From assembly GCF_000716595.1 (NCBI RefSeq), contig NZ_JNXC01000012.1, positions 62,001 to 126,000 of the forward strand: a stretch of DNA of 64,000 nt, in the 5' to 3' direction. Below the pieces are notes generated by a model, which saw only the letters and a list, made by a program, of their open reading frames with translations, was not told where the DNA came from and searched no databases. The translations under genes and the position numbers were made by a program. Source of the stretch: Saccharothrix sp. NRRL B-16314 (GTDB taxonomy: Bacteria > Actinomycetota > Actinomycetes > Mycobacteriales > Pseudonocardiaceae). Shown here one piece after another: positions 52,495 to 63,960 of the stretch; position 1 is the first letter of the stretch; the number at the start of each line of letters is the position of its first letter.

Positions 52495-53469
52495 GTGACC
52501 GTTCAGGAACGCAAGACCGACTACGACGTCGTGGTGATCGGCGGTGGTGCCGCCGGGCTCGGGGGCGCGCTCATGCTGGCGCGCGCGCGGCACTCGGTCC
52601 TGCTGGTGGACAGCGGGCAGCCGCGCAACGCGCCGGCCGCCCACATGCACGGCTTCCCGACCCGCGACGGCGCGTCGCCGGTGGAGTTCATCAAGGCGGG
52701 CAGGGCGGAGCTGCGCGGGTACGGCGTGGAGCTGGTCGACGCGGTGGCCCGATCGGCCTCCGCGACCGAGGACGGCATCCGGGTCGAGCTCGACGGTGGG
52801 CGCGTGGTGCGCGGGCGCAGGCTGCTCGCGGCCACCGGGTTGCACGACGAACTGCCGGAGCTGCCCGGACTGGCGGAGCGCTGGGGCAAGGACGTGCTGC
52901 ACTGCCCCTACTGCCACGGCTGGGAGGTCCGCGACCAGCGGATCGCGGTGCTGTCCACCGGTCCTTTCGCGGTGCACCAGGCGATGCTGTTCAGCCAGTG
53001 GACCTCGGACCTGCGCCTGCTGCTGCACACCGGTCCCGAGCCCACCGAAGCCGAGGCCGAGGAGCTGGCCGCGCGCGGTGTCGAGGTCACGCCGGGCGAG
53101 GTGGAGCGCCTGGTGGTCGTCGACGACAAGTTGACCGGCGTCCGCCTGCGCTCCGGGGAGACCATCGCCGTGCAGGCGGTCGTGGCCGGCCCCAGGTTCG
53201 CCGCGCGGGCGGACGTGCTGCGCACCTTGGGGCTGGTGCCGACGCCGTGGCCGGGTGACGTCGGCGACTACATCGCCGCGGACGCCGACGGGCGCACCGA
53301 AGTGCCGAACGTGTGGGTCGCGGGCAACGTCACCAGCCCGGCCGCGCTGCTCCTCGGCGCTGCGGCGGCGGGTGCACAGGCCGCCGTGACGATCATCGAC
53401 GACCTGCTCGCCGAGGACACCCGCCGCGCGGTCGAGGCGAGGCGGGCAGCGGCGGCGCCCTCGCGGTAG
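52495..53469 (+). CDS. NAD(P)/FAD-dependent oxidoreductase, thioredoxin-reductase-like
   Basis: 324 residues from GTG 52495 with GGGAG six bases upstream. FAD motif VVVIGGGAAGLGGALMLARA, redox-like HCPYCHGWEV near residue 140 (CxxC), and the second dinucleotide region with a terminal VWVAGNVTSPAALLLGAAAAG. This is the short TrxR-like subgroup often used to form or reduce disulfides in small molecules (as HlmI/GliT do) rather than thioredoxin. No thioredoxin gene is next to it. A possible promoter lies around 52383-52398 (GATAAGGTATGAC). Confidence 0.85.
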   Translation: MTVQERKTDYDVVVIGGGAAGLGGALMLARARHSVLLVDSGQPRNAPAAHMHGFPTRDGASPVEFIKAGRAELRGYGVELVDAVARSASATEDGIRVELDGGRVVRGRRLLAATGLHDELPELPGLAERWGKDVLHCPYCHGWEVRDQRIAVLSTGPFAVHQAMLFSQWTSDLRLLLHTGPEPTEAEAEELAARGVEVTPGEVERLVVVDDKLTGVRLRSGETIAVQAVVAGPRFAARADVLRTLGLVPTPWPGDVGDYIAADADGRTEVPNVWVAGNVTSPAALLLGAAAAGAQAAVTIIDDLLAEDTRRAVEARRAAAAPSR

Positions 53470-53533
53470 TCAGCTCGTGCGGTAGTCGGCTCTTGCGGTG
53501 ATCAGCCTTCGCGGTCAGCGGTTCTCGCGATGG

Positions 53534-54052
53534 TCAGGGGGCGACGGGGGCGGTCCGGCCGGTTTCCAGCAGGGTCTTCATGCCGGTCATCAGGCCGGGC
53601 CACCCACCGCTGCCCTCGAGCTGCCCGCTGATGGCCTGGTACATCAGGCTGTCCGGCTCGAAGTCGTCGTGGGTGATGGTGAGCCGCACCGCCCGCCCGT
53701 CGTCCTCCGGCACGATGTCGAAGGCGACCTTGGACGGCCGCTCCCGTGCCCGCCTGGCCAACTCCTCGTCGGACCAGCCGAAGAGCATCGCGTGCGACCG
53801 CTGGAAGCGGTGCCACGTGTAGGCGAGTCTGCGGTGGGGCTCGGACTCCAGCACCACCTGGCCGATGTCCTCGGCCGCGCCGCCCGGTTCGTACTGCCAC
53901 AGCACCGGTGAGCCGACGCGCCAGTCCGACTCGAAGGCCATGCCGAACCAGTAGCGGCGGGTGAGGTCCGGCTCGGTCAGCCCGCGCCAGACCTCTTCCG
54001 GCGTGGCGTCGATGCGGATCGTGTAGACGAGCACGGGGCCGTTCATGAGCAT
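53534..54052 (-). CDS. SRPBCC/AHSA1-type ligand-binding protein (B)
   Basis: About 172 residues; starts at ATG 54052 or 54046 behind GGGAG. Helix-grip signatures are YTIRIDATPEEVWRGLTEPD, LTRRYWFGMAFESDWRVGSP and YTWHRFQRSHAMLF. This subgroup is commonly encoded beside an ArsR regulator, which is absent here. Ligand unknown. Divergent from the subtilase gene across an AT-rich promoter region. Confidence 0.83.
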   Translation of the reverse strand: MLMNGPVLVYTIRIDATPEEVWRGLTEPDLTRRYWFGMAFESDWRVGSPVLWQYEPGGAAEDIGQVVLESEPHRRLAYTWHRFQRSHAMLFGWSDEELARRARERPSKVAFDIVPEDDGRAVRLTITHDDFEPDSLMYQAISGQLEGSGGWPGLMTGMKTLLETGRTAPVAP

Positions 54053-54091
54053 CACGCTCCCGTTCTCCCGGGCTGTCGCACGCGCACCGGG

Positions 54092-54120
54092 TTGGCATAA
54101 TTACTATCGGTTCTTAAAGT
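54092..54120 (+). promoter_or_regulatory. Possible sigma70-type promoter in the 54053-54446 gap
   Basis: TTGGCA (54092-54097) and TAAAGT (54115-54120) are 17 bases apart, a fair -35/-10 match in an otherwise GC-rich region. It points toward the subtilase gene about 325 bases away. The reverse strand of the same AT-rich patch can also hold the promoter of the SRPBCC gene. The rest of the 394-base gap shows no gene. Confidence 0.4.
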
Positions 54121-54446
54121 AAGATAACGCCGCCGGGAGTGCCTGGCCAGTCCTGCGCCAGGCGTGGGCTCCCGCGTGGACTCCGGCCCGACGTCGGTGG
54201 GCGTACCCCTCGACCCGGTCGGCCCTCACCAAGCGCCCGCCCGAGCGAACCGGGCATTACCAGTTATCCGTTATGTCCACCGAGCGTGACGCCGGTCGGG
54301 CCTGTTCGCGGCCGTTCGGCCGACCTCCGTTGACCTTGGCATAACTGCTGGTCAGGCTGCTGGTGTACCCACGGACGAGTGACCGTTCGCCCCGTCAACC
54401 CTGCGTCGGGGCGCGCTCGCCGGGGGTCGTCCGAAGGAGCCGTTCC

Positions 54447-55628
54447 GTGCGTCCTTTCAGCAGAGCCCTCGCCATCCTCGCCGCCCTGTCCGCCGCGACC
54501 GGAGCCACCACCGCGACCGCGGGCGCCGAACCCCTGCACCAGGCCGACGTCGTCCTCGCGACGGCGTCCGCGACCGTCCACCCGATCAAGGACTCCTACA
54601 TCGTCACGCTGGGCACCACCGCCCGCAGCGGCGCCGAGGTGGCTGCCACGACGGGCGTCACGCCGACCCACGTCTGGAACGCGGCGTTCCACGGGTTCGC
54701 CGCCAAGCTCACCCCGGCGCAGCTGCGCAAGCTCAGCCGCGACCCGGCGGTCACCGCGATCGAGCAGGACGTGCTCGTCACCGACGCGCTCGACGCCACC
54801 CAGGTCAACCCGCCGTCGTGGGGCATCGACCGGGTCGACCAGCGCAACCTGCCCCTGTCCAGCACCTTCAACTACACGTACACCGGTGCCGGCGTGCACG
54901 CGTACATCATCGACACCGGCATCACGCCGGGCCACGTCGACTACGGCGGCCGGGCCACGTTCGACTACAACGCGTACGACACCAACAACACCGACTGCCA
55001 CGGCCACGGCACGCACGTCGCCGGCACCATCGGCTCCAACACCTACGGCATCGCCAAGGGCGTGCGCCTGCACGGCGTCAAGATGATGAGCTGCTCCGGC
55101 GGAGCGACCACCACGTCCGCGATCAACGCGATCAACTGGGTCACCGCCAACCACACCAAGCCGGCCGTCGCCAACACGTCCTGGAACTTCACCGCGTCGG
55201 CGAGCCTGGAGACCGCGATCCGCAACATGATCTCGACGGGTGTCTTCCTGGCCACCTCGGCGGGCAACACCGGCGGCAACTCGTGCGACCGCCTGCCGCG
55301 CAAGGTCGAGACGGCCAGCGTGGTCGCCTCTTCCACCAACACCGACGCCCGGTCCTCGTTCTCCAGCACCGGTGCCTGCGTGGACCTGTACGCCCCCGGC
55401 AGCTCCATCGTCTCGACCGTCCGCACCGGCGGTTCGGGCACGATGAGCGGCACGTCGATGGCGACCCCGCACGTGGCGGGCGTGGCCGCGCTCTACAAGC
55501 AGAGGTACGGCGACCAGTCGTCGGCCACCGTGCACAACTGGCTGAACGCCAGTGCCACGCCGAACGTCGTCAGCGGCGGCACCACCGGCGGCACGGTCAA
55601 CCGGCTGCTGTTCACCAACGGCTCCTGA
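54447..55628 (+). CDS. Secreted subtilisin-like serine protease (S8), intact triad
   Basis: 393 residues from GTG 54447 (AAGGAG seven bases upstream). Residues 1-27 are a signal peptide; ~48-110 an inhibitor I9 propeptide (DSYIVTLGTTARSGAEV); ~122-393 the protease. The triad is Asp156 in YIIDTGI, His186 in [10 protein letters not shown] and Ser in SGTSMATPHVAG near residue 339; the oxyanion Asn is in SAGNTGG. It resembles the proteinase K/aqualysin group. An exported protease for nutrient use. A hairpin terminator follows. Compare with the damaged relative at 59522-61303. Confidence 0.92.
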   Translation: MRPFSRALAILAALSAATGATTATAGAEPLHQADVVLATASATVHPIKDSYIVTLGTTARSGAEVAATTGVTPTHVWNAAFHGFAAKLTPAQLRKLSRDPAVTAIEQDVLVTDALDATQVNPPSWGIDRVDQRNLPLSSTFNYTYTGAGVHAYIIDTGITPGHVDYGGRATFDYNAYDTNNTDCHGHGTHVAGTIGSNTYGIAKGVRLHGVKMMSCSGGATTTSAINAINWVTANHTKPAVANTSWNFTASASLETAIRNMISTGVFLATSAGNTGGNSCDRLPRKVETASVVASSTNTDARSSFSSTGACVDLYAPGSSIVSTVRTGGSGTMSGTSMATPHVAGVAALYKQRYGDQSSATVHNWLNASATPNVVSGGTTGGTVNRLLFTNGS

Positions 55629-55635
55629 CCCCGAC

Positions 55636-55670
55636 CCCTGGCGCGCGGGTGGGCTTCCCGCGCGCCAGGG
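55636..55670. terminator. 14-bp hairpin after the subtilase gene
   Basis: CCCTGGCGCGCGGG (55636-55649) pairs perfectly with CCCGCGCGCCAGGG (55657-55670), loop of seven bases. No T-run, as often in high-GC actinobacteria. Confidence 0.7.
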
Positions 55671-55705
55671 ACCTTCCCTCAGGAAGGCTCTGCGAAGATC
55701 GGCCC

Positions 55706-58138
55706 ATGGGGACCACCGCGCTGGTTCTGCCGCTCGCCGATCCCGCCGCCGACCTGGACTCGGTGGGTGGGAAAGGCGCCTCGCTGGCCCGGCTCGCCGC
55801 CGCCGGCCTGCCCGTGCCGGACGGCTTCCACCTGACCACGCACGCCTACCGCCGGTTCGTCGGAGACAGCGAGGCGCGGATCGGGGAGGCGCTGCGCGGT
55901 GACGACGCGGCGGCCGTGATCGCCGCCGAGTTCGCGGGCAAGGACGTGCCGCCGGACATCGCCGCCGCGATCCGCGCCGCCCTGCCGCCGGGACCGGTCG
56001 CGGTGCGCTCGTCGGCGACCGCGGAGGACTTGCCGGACCTGTCGTTCGCGGGCCAGCACGACACGTTCCTCGACGTCACCGGCGACGACGTGCTCGACGC
56101 GGTCAAGCGGTGCTGGGCGTCGCTGTGGACGGAACGCGCCATCGCCTACCGCGCCCAGAACGGCATCACCGACGTCGCGCTGGCCGTAGTGGTGCAGGAG
56201 ATGGTGCCGGCGGACGCGGCCGGTGTGCTGTTCACCGCGAACCCCGTCACCGGCGCGCGGACCGAATCGGTGGTCAACGCCGCGCCCGGCCTCGGTGAGG
56301 CTTTGGTCGGCGGTGCCGTCACCCCCGATGAGTACGGGGTGACCTCCGGCGCGGTGCGGCGGTCGGGCGACCTGCTGTCCGACGCCGAAGTGCTCGAGCT
56401 GGCCGGGCTGGGGGAGCGGATCCAGGACCTGTTCGGCATGCCGGTGGACGTCGAGTGGGCCGTGGCCGACGGGCGGATCTCGGTGTTGCAGGCCAGGCCG
56501 ATCACCGCGCTGCCGGACGCGCCTGCGGAGGACGGGATCGCCGGAGTCGGAAACGCGGGAGCCGGGAACGCCGAGGTCTGGAACGACAGCCTGCGCGGCG
56601 ACTACCTGTGGACGTGCGCGAACCTGCGTGAAGCCGTGCCGAGCGTGATGACGCCCGCCACCTGGTCCTTCGCGAAGGTGCTCGCCCAGCCGCCCATCGC
56701 CGGTCACCCGATGACCGGCAACATCGGCGGCCGGTTCTACCTGAACCTCAGCGTCGCGCTGGCCGTCGGATCGGCGCTCGGACTGGGGCTCGGCGGGTTC
56801 ATGCTCCGGACGACCGAGCAGTACTTCGGCCGCATCCCGCCTGGCGTGGAGCTGCCGGGGCTGCCGATGTCCCGCCTGGCCGTGCTGCGTGCCGCGGTCG
56901 GCGCGGCGGGGCCGTTCCTCCGGCAGGGCCGGGAGTACCGGGCGAAGATCGACGGCCTGCTGGTCTCCGCGCCGGACCGCGCCGAACGGCTGCACGCCGC
57001 CTTCCTCGCCGCGTCCACACCGGCCGACCTGCTCGCCCTGTGGAAGTCCGATGTGGACGAAGTGCTGCACGTGGACGCCAGGGTGTTCGACGCGGGCGCG
57101 CGCAACGGCTCGATGTCGTCGCACAAGGTCCGCCGCCGGTTGGTGGGGCTGGTGGGGGAGGACGACGCCACCGCGTTGCTGACCGGAGCGCACGGCGCGG
57201 CCGGCGAGTTGGAGAGTTTGGGCCCGCTGCTGGGCTTGGCCCGCCTGAACCGGGGCGAGATCACCCGCGAGGCGTACGTCCGGCAGTACGGCCACCGGTT
57301 CGCCGACGAGTTCGAGGTGTCCGCGCCGCGCCCGGCCGAGGACCCGGAGTGGCCCGGACGGCCGGACTTCGGGGTGGATCCAGAGGAGTTGCTGGTCCGG
57401 CAGGCAGCCGTGCGCGACGCGGCGTGGGAACGGCTGCGCGCCGCCCACCCCGGCAAGGTGGAACGCCTGCGCCGACAGGTGGACGAGCTCGCCGAGCTGG
57501 CCCGCGAGCGGGAACGCGCGAGGTCGGAGTTCGCCCGCGCGTTCGGCGTCCTGCGGGCGTTCCTGGTGCGGGTGGGTGAGGTGACCGGGCACGGCGACGA
57601 CGTGTTCTTCCTGCCGATCGGGGAAACCCTGCGCGTCCTGGAAGGCGACGAGAGCCCGCTGGCAGCGGTCCCGGCACGCAGGGCCGCCTACGACCACTAC
57701 CGCGCGCTGCCGCCGTACCCGACGGTGATCCGGGGCCACTTCGACCCGGAGGCCTGGGCCGCCGACCCGAACCACAGGGCGGACGTGCACGACTCCTCGG
57801 CCGAGCCACTGGGCGACGCGGTGTCCGGCTTCCCCGGCGCCGCGGGGGTGGTGGAGGGCGTGGCGCGGGTGATCCACGACGTCGAGGACGGCGCGGCGCT
57901 CCGGCAGGGCGAGGTCCTGGTGACCACGGTGACCAACATCGGCTGGACCCCGCTGTTCCCCCGCGCCGCCGCCGTGGTCACGGACGTCGGGGCGCCCTTG
58001 TCGCACGCCGCGATCGTGGCCCGTGAACTCGGCATCCCGGCCGTCGTCGGCTGCGGGAACGCGACCACCCGGATCAGGACCGGCGACCGCGTCCGGGTGG
58101 ACGGCGGGCGCGGCACCGTGAACGTGCTGGACCGGTAA
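55706..58138 (+). CDS. PEP-synthase-like / rifampin-phosphotransferase-like enzyme
   Basis: 810 residues from ATG 55706. Residues ~1-320 are the ATP-grasp (PPDK_N) domain: GGKGASLARLAAAGLPVPDGF, AVRSSATAEDLPDLSFAGQ and VLFTANPVTG. A variable middle domain covers ~350-700. Residues ~720-810 are the swivelling phospho-His domain with VTDVGAPLSHAAIVARELGI, His being phosphorylated. The order matches rifampin phosphotransferase (ATP, drug-binding, His), and the length is near its ~860, but no rifamycin-associated element is visible upstream, so the phosphate acceptor is open. Not a housekeeping pyruvate phosphate dikinase, which has a C-terminal PEP barrel lacking here. Confidence 0.82.
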   Translation: MGTTALVLPLADPAADLDSVGGKGASLARLAAAGLPVPDGFHLTTHAYRRFVGDSEARIGEALRGDDAAAVIAAEFAGKDVPPDIAAAIRAALPPGPVAVRSSATAEDLPDLSFAGQHDTFLDVTGDDVLDAVKRCWASLWTERAIAYRAQNGITDVALAVVVQEMVPADAAGVLFTANPVTGARTESVVNAAPGLGEALVGGAVTPDEYGVTSGAVRRSGDLLSDAEVLELAGLGERIQDLFGMPVDVEWAVADGRISVLQARPITALPDAPAEDGIAGVGNAGAGNAEVWNDSLRGDYLWTCANLREAVPSVMTPATWSFAKVLAQPPIAGHPMTGNIGGRFYLNLSVALAVGSALGLGLGGFMLRTTEQYFGRIPPGVELPGLPMSRLAVLRAAVGAAGPFLRQGREYRAKIDGLLVSAPDRAERLHAAFLAASTPADLLALWKSDVDEVLHVDARVFDAGARNGSMSSHKVRRRLVGLVGEDDATALLTGAHGAAGELESLGPLLGLARLNRGEITREAYVRQYGHRFADEFEVSAPRPAEDPEWPGRPDFGVDPEELLVRQAAVRDAAWERLRAAHPGKVERLRRQVDELAELARERERARSEFARAFGVLRAFLVRVGEVTGHGDDVFFLPIGETLRVLEGDESPLAAVPARRAAYDHYRALPPYPTVIRGHFDPEAWAADPNHRADVHDSSAEPLGDAVSGFPGAAGVVEGVARVIHDVEDGAALRQGEVLVTTVTNIGWTPLFPRAAAVVTDVGAPLSHAAIVARELGIPAVVGCGNATTRIRTGDRVRVDGGRGTVNVLDR

Positions 58139-58220
58139 CCGGGCGGTAAGCGCGTTCGACCCAGCGACCGTTGCGGCGGGCGGAGTATTCCATTGGGGTG
58201 ACGGAATCGTTACAGTCTGT

Positions 58221-58240
58221 TTCTGGGAACGCTCCCAGAA
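58221..58240. promoter_or_regulatory. CebR-like operator (near-palindrome around TGGGAACGCTCCCA)
   Basis: The 20-base element is an almost perfect palindrome and its core 58224-58237 differs by one base from TGGGAGCGCTCCCA, the cellobiose-repressor CebR site of streptomycetes. It lies 21 bases before the GTG of a cellulose-binding secreted protein, so cello-oligosaccharide induction is expected. Confidence 0.75.
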
Positions 58241-58260
58241 ACGACAACGAAGGGGTTGTT

Positions 58261-59454
58261 GTGCGAAATCTGCTGGCGGCGGTAGCCGCTGTGGTGTCAG
58301 TAGCCGGGTTGGTGGTGATCGGCGGGACCAGCCCTGCGGGTGCGGCTCCCGTCTGCGCCGTGGACTACAAGCTCAACCAGTGGTCCAACGGGTTCACCGC
58401 CAACGTGACCGTGACCAACCAGTCCGCTCCGGTCACCTCGTGGAACCTCACCTGGACGTTCGCCGGCAATCAGGCGATCAGCTCCGGGTGGAGCGCGAAC
58501 GTGACGCAGTCCGGCACCCGGGTGAGTGCGTCCAACATGCCGTGGAACGGTTCCCTGGCGACGGGCGCGAGCGCCCAGTTCGGCTTCCAGGCCACGTACA
58601 GCGGCACGAACGCGACACCGACCGACTTCGCGTTCAACGGTGTCTCGTGCAGCGGTGACCAGACCACGACCACCACGCCCACGTCCACCACCACGAGCAC
58701 GTCCACGAGCACGTCCACGTCCACCACGACGTCGACGACCACCACCACGACCACCACGACGACGAGCAACCCGACCGGCTGCGGCACGGCGGCGTTGTGC
58801 GACGACTTCGAGTCGCAGACCGGGACCGCCCCGTCCGGCCGCTGGACCGTCGGCGCGGCCAACTGCACGGGTCAGGGCGTGGTCGGCATCGACAGCTCGG
58901 TCGCGCACAGCGGCTCGAAGTCGGTGCGGGTGAACGGCGCGTCCGGCTACTGCAACCACATCTTCTTCGGCACCCCGGTGTCCGGGTCCGGCCCGTTGTA
59001 CGGCCGGTTCTACGTCCGCCACACGACGGCCCTGCCGATGGCGCACGTGACGTTCATGGCCATGAAGGACTCCGTGGACGGCGGCAAGGACCTGCGGATG
59101 GGCGGCCAGAACTCGGCGCTCCAGTGGAACCGCGAGTCCGACGACGCCACCCTGCCGGAGCAGAGCCCGGTCGGCGTGTCGAAGAGCAAGCCGCTGCCCA
59201 CGGGCCAGTGGAACTGCGTGCAGTTCACCGTCGACCCGGCCGGCAAGATCGCGACCTCGCTGAACGGCGAGCCGGTCGAGGGCTTGCAGGCGGACGGCGT
59301 GTCGACGCCGGACGTCGACGGGCAGTGGCTGCGCAAGACCAACTGGCGGCCCGCCGTCACCGACCTGCGGCTGGGCTGGGAGAGCTACGGCGACGGCGCC
59401 AACACCCTGTGGTACGACGACGTCGCGGTCGGCTCCTCGCCGATCGGCTGCTGA
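58261..59454 (+). CDS. Secreted CBM2 protein with a C-terminal concanavalin-like domain
   Basis: 397 residues from GTG 58261 (AAGGGG six bases upstream). Residues 1-33 are a signal peptide; ~34-135 a family 2 cellulose-binding module with the conserved Trp residues in LNQWSNGF, SWNLTWTF and GWSAN; ~138-178 a Thr-rich linker; ~180-397 a beta-jelly-roll/lectin-like region beginning CDDFESQTG and containing YGRFYVRHTTALPMAHVTFM. No classic glycosidase residues are evident; similar domains occur in polysaccharide-lyase-like proteins. With the CebR-like operator it should act on plant biomass. Confidence 0.87.
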   Translation: MRNLLAAVAAVVSVAGLVVIGGTSPAGAAPVCAVDYKLNQWSNGFTANVTVTNQSAPVTSWNLTWTFAGNQAISSGWSANVTQSGTRVSASNMPWNGSLATGASAQFGFQATYSGTNATPTDFAFNGVSCSGDQTTTTTPTSTTTSTSTSTSTSTTTSTTTTTTTTTTSNPTGCGTAALCDDFESQTGTAPSGRWTVGAANCTGQGVVGIDSSVAHSGSKSVRVNGASGYCNHIFFGTPVSGSGPLYGRFYVRHTTALPMAHVTFMAMKDSVDGGKDLRMGGQNSALQWNRESDDATLPEQSPVGVSKSKPLPTGQWNCVQFTVDPAGKIATSLNGEPVEGLQADGVSTPDVDGQWLRKTNWRPAVTDLRLGWESYGDGANTLWYDDVAVGSSPIGC

Positions 59455-59469
59455 GGTAGGCCATTCCGT

Positions 59470-59509
59470 GGAAGGGGGAGGGCCGGCGGACGCCGACCCT
59501 CCCCCTTCC
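59470..59509. terminator. 13-bp bidirectional hairpin terminator
   Basis: 59470-59482 (GGAAGGGGGAGGG) pairs perfectly with 59497-59509. It lies between the convergent CBM2 and subtilase genes and can end both transcripts. Confidence 0.75.
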
Positions 59510-59521
59510 GGTGTTCCAGGA

Positions 59522-61303
59522 TCAGGACGCCGTCACGGAGACGTCGTCCAGCACGAACGAGGTCTGGTAGGACCAGTCCTCCGCGCCGGTGAAGCTCAGC
59601 GTGACGCTCTGGCCCGCGTACGCGCCCAGGTTGAAGGTGCGCACGGCGTAGCCGGACGGGTTGAGGTTGGTGTAGGTCGCCAGGGTGGTCGAGCCCGCCT
59701 TGACGGTGAAGGTGTCGAACACGGCCGGCTCGTACTCCTCCGTGCTGATCTTCAGCCACAGCGACAGGGTGGTGTTGGCGCAGCCCGCCGGGACGGTGAC
59801 GGTCTGGGTCAGCGTCTCGGTGTAGGTGTAGCCGTAGCCGCCGATCCAGGAGGAGCGGGTGCCCGAGCGCGGGGAGCCTTCGCCGGTCCACGCGCCGATC
59901 GTCCAGGTGGCGTTGGACCAGCCGGTGGTCCCGTTCTCGAACCCGCCGTTGACCAGCTTCTCACCGGGCGCGGAGCACGAGCCTCCCGGCGGGGTGACGG
60001 TCCAGGTGAACGTGGTGCCCGCGGACTTGCCCGCGCTGTCGGTCGCCGTGGCGGTCACGGTGTAGGAGCCGGCCGTGGTGGGCGTGCCCGAGATCAGGCC
60101 GGTCGACGCCGCGATCGCCAGTCCGGGCGGCAGGCCGGTGGCCGACCACGTGTACGGCGGCGCACCGCCCGACGCCTTCAGCTGGAGGCTGGTGGCCGTG
60201 CCGACGTTGCCGGTCTGGTTGCCCGGCGGGGTGACCGACGGGTTGCCGGGGCCGGGGTCGCCGGTGTTGACGTACAGCAGCCGGTTCGGCGAGCCGGTGC
60301 CCGGACTGGTGATCTTGTCCGGGGTGGAGTTGGCGACCATCGCGTTGGCGACCTGCGCGGGCGTCAACGACGGGGTGGCACCGAGCAGGACCGCCGCGCC
60401 GCCCGCGACGTGCGGTGCGGCCATCGACGTGCCGCTGATGGTGTTGGTCGCGGTGTCGTTGGTCATCCACGCCGAGGTGATGTTCTGACCCGGCGCGAAG
60501 ATGTCCGTGCACGTGCCCCAGTTGGAGAACGAGGCACGCGCGTCGGTGTTGGTCGACGCGTTCACGGTGATCGCCTCGGCGACCCGCGCCGGGGTGAAGT
60601 TGCACGCGTCGGCGTTGGAGTTGCCGGACGCGATCGCGTAGGTGACGCCGTCGGCGATCGAGTTGCGGACCGCGTTCTCGCCGGTGGTGTCGCTGCCCTG
60701 GCCCCCGAGGCTCATGTTCGCCACGGCCGGGCCGGAGGTGTGGTGGCCGGTGACCCAGTCGATGCCCGCCGCGACGCCGGCGAACGAGCCGGAGCCCTGG
60801 CAGTTGAGCACCTTGACGGCGATCAGGCGGACGCCCTTGGCGACGCCGTGCGCGGTGCCGCCGACGGTGCCGGCGACGTGCGTGCCGTGGCCGTTGCAGT
60901 CGGTGTTGTTGGTGTCGACGGTGTTGGTGCCCCAGGTGGCACGGCCGCCGAAGTCGCTGTGCGTGGTCCGGATGACGTAGGCGACGCCGGGTTCGGCGGC
61001 CAGGCGGCGCGCGGCGCGTTCGGACAGCGTGCCCGCGAAGCCCTTCAGCGCGTGGCGGTAGGTGAAGTCGACCTTGGCGTCGTACTTGGCGCTGAGGTCG
61101 GAGGTGAGCGCGTCGACGCTCTGGGTGGTCACGTCGTCGTAGACGACGATGTAGCTGTCGTTGATGGCGGTCGGGCTGTCGGTGCCCAGGATGTCGCCTT
61201 CGGCGGCGGCGGCGGGCGTCGCGCCGGTGGCCAGCGCCAAGGCCGTCACCGCCGCGCCGGCTAATGCGGTCAGGGTTCGTCTTGATCCGCGAACGTCTCC
61301 CAT
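59522..61303 (-). CDS. Subtilisin-like (S8) secreted protein lacking the catalytic Asp segment
   Basis: 593 residues from ATG 61303. Residues 1-34 are a signal peptide, ~48-110 an I9 propeptide ([19 protein letters not shown]). After GVAYV110 the sequence jumps to [10 protein letters not shown]; the ~48 residues that carry the VDTG/IDTG catalytic Asp in the intact relative are gone, in frame. His139 ([10 protein letters not shown]) and the Ser ([12 protein letters not shown]) remain. Then come an Ig-like domain (~345-435, [33 protein letters not shown]) and a C-terminal jelly-roll/P-like domain (~440-593, [13 protein letters not shown]). It is probably inactive or needs another acid, unless it has taken a binding role. 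Confidence 0.82.
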   Translation of the reverse strand: MGDVRGSRRTLTALAGAAVTALALATGATPAAAAEGDILGTDSPTAINDSYIVVYDDVTTQSVDALTSDLSAKYDAKVDFTYRHALKGFAGTLSERAARRLAAEPGVAYVIRTTHSDFGGRATWGTNTVDTNNTDCNGHGTHVAGTVGGTAHGVAKGVRLIAVKVLNCQGSGSFAGVAAGIDWVTGHHTSGPAVANMSLGGQGSDTTGENAVRNSIADGVTYAIASGNSNADACNFTPARVAEAITVNASTNTDARASFSNWGTCTDIFAPGQNITSAWMTNDTATNTISGTSMAAPHVAGGAAVLLGATPSLTPAQVANAMVANSTPDKITSPGTGSPNRLLYVNTGDPGPGNPSVTPPGNQTGNVGTATSLQLKASGGAPPYTWSATGLPPGLAIAASTGLISGTPTTAGSYTVTATATDSAGKSAGTTFTWTVTPPGGSCSAPGEKLVNGGFENGTTGWSNATWTIGAWTGEGSPRSGTRSSWIGGYGYTYTETLTQTVTVPAGCANTTLSLWLKISTEEYEPAVFDTFTVKAGSTTLATYTNLNPSGYAVRTFNLGAYAGQSVTLSFTGAEDWSYQTSFVLDDVSVTAS

Positions 61304-61519
61304 TGCAGGGTTCTCCCTCGTGCAGGGGTTCCGGCGGACCCGGATGTGGCTCGGTCCCGCCGGGGAGTGGAGGTTCTGCGATCACGTTCGCGCGGACGTG
61401 ATCGGGAACGTTAGAGGACGGGCCGGGGTCGGACAATCGGCCGGCCGTGGGAACGATTCGCCATGTGGCCGATGGTCCAGTGAATCGTCAACTGACTCAA
61501 TAATTTCAGTGTCGAACGA

Positions 61520-61563
61520 AACGAGTCTTCCCCGGTGGAGACCTGCACCGGAGAAGACTCGTT
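61520..61563 (-). terminator. Hairpin terminator after the UvrA-like gene
   Basis: AACGAGTCTTC (61520-61530) with GAAGACTCGTT (61553-61563), continued by CCGGTG/CACCGG (61532-61537 with 61546-61551) after one mismatch; loop of eight. It sits 20 bases beyond the UvrA-like stop. The gap 61304-61519 holds no gene. Confidence 0.75.
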
Positions 61564-61582
61564 CGAGAACACGCCCGGGCGG

Positions 61583-63844
<2,262 letters not shown>

Positions 63845-63875
63845 CGCCTTGCTTCCCCCTGCTTTGTTTATGTCG

Positions 63876-63912
63876 TAAAGTGAGTCCGCGCACGATACTT
63901 TAGGGTGTAAAG
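63876..63912. promoter_or_regulatory. TAAAG/CTTTA half-sites upstream of the UvrA-like gene
   Basis: TAAAG (63876-63880), CTTTA (63898-63902) and TAAAG (63908-63912) form two overlapping inverted pairs in an AT-rich patch between the UvrA-like gene and the divergent regulator start. CTTTA-N5-TAAAG (63898-63912) is the tightest. A TetR-type repressor site is plausible. Confidence 0.5.
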
Positions 63913-63960
63913 GGGTGGCAAGTGGCCGTCTTCGCCGGGCAGGGTGACGCGGGTCGGTCG

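Noticed and set aside
54818..55705. Extension of the PEP-synthase-like frame upstream over the subtilase gene
   Set aside because: It overlaps the subtilase in another frame, is His/Arg-rich shadow text, and ATG 55706 begins the PPDK_N domain correctly.
58670..58775. Repetitive ACG/ACC-rich tract, first considered a tandem repeat or CRISPR-like element
   Set aside because: It encodes the Thr-rich linker of the CBM2 protein. The similar tract at 34345-34430 is the linker of the membrane protein. No spacer pattern exists.
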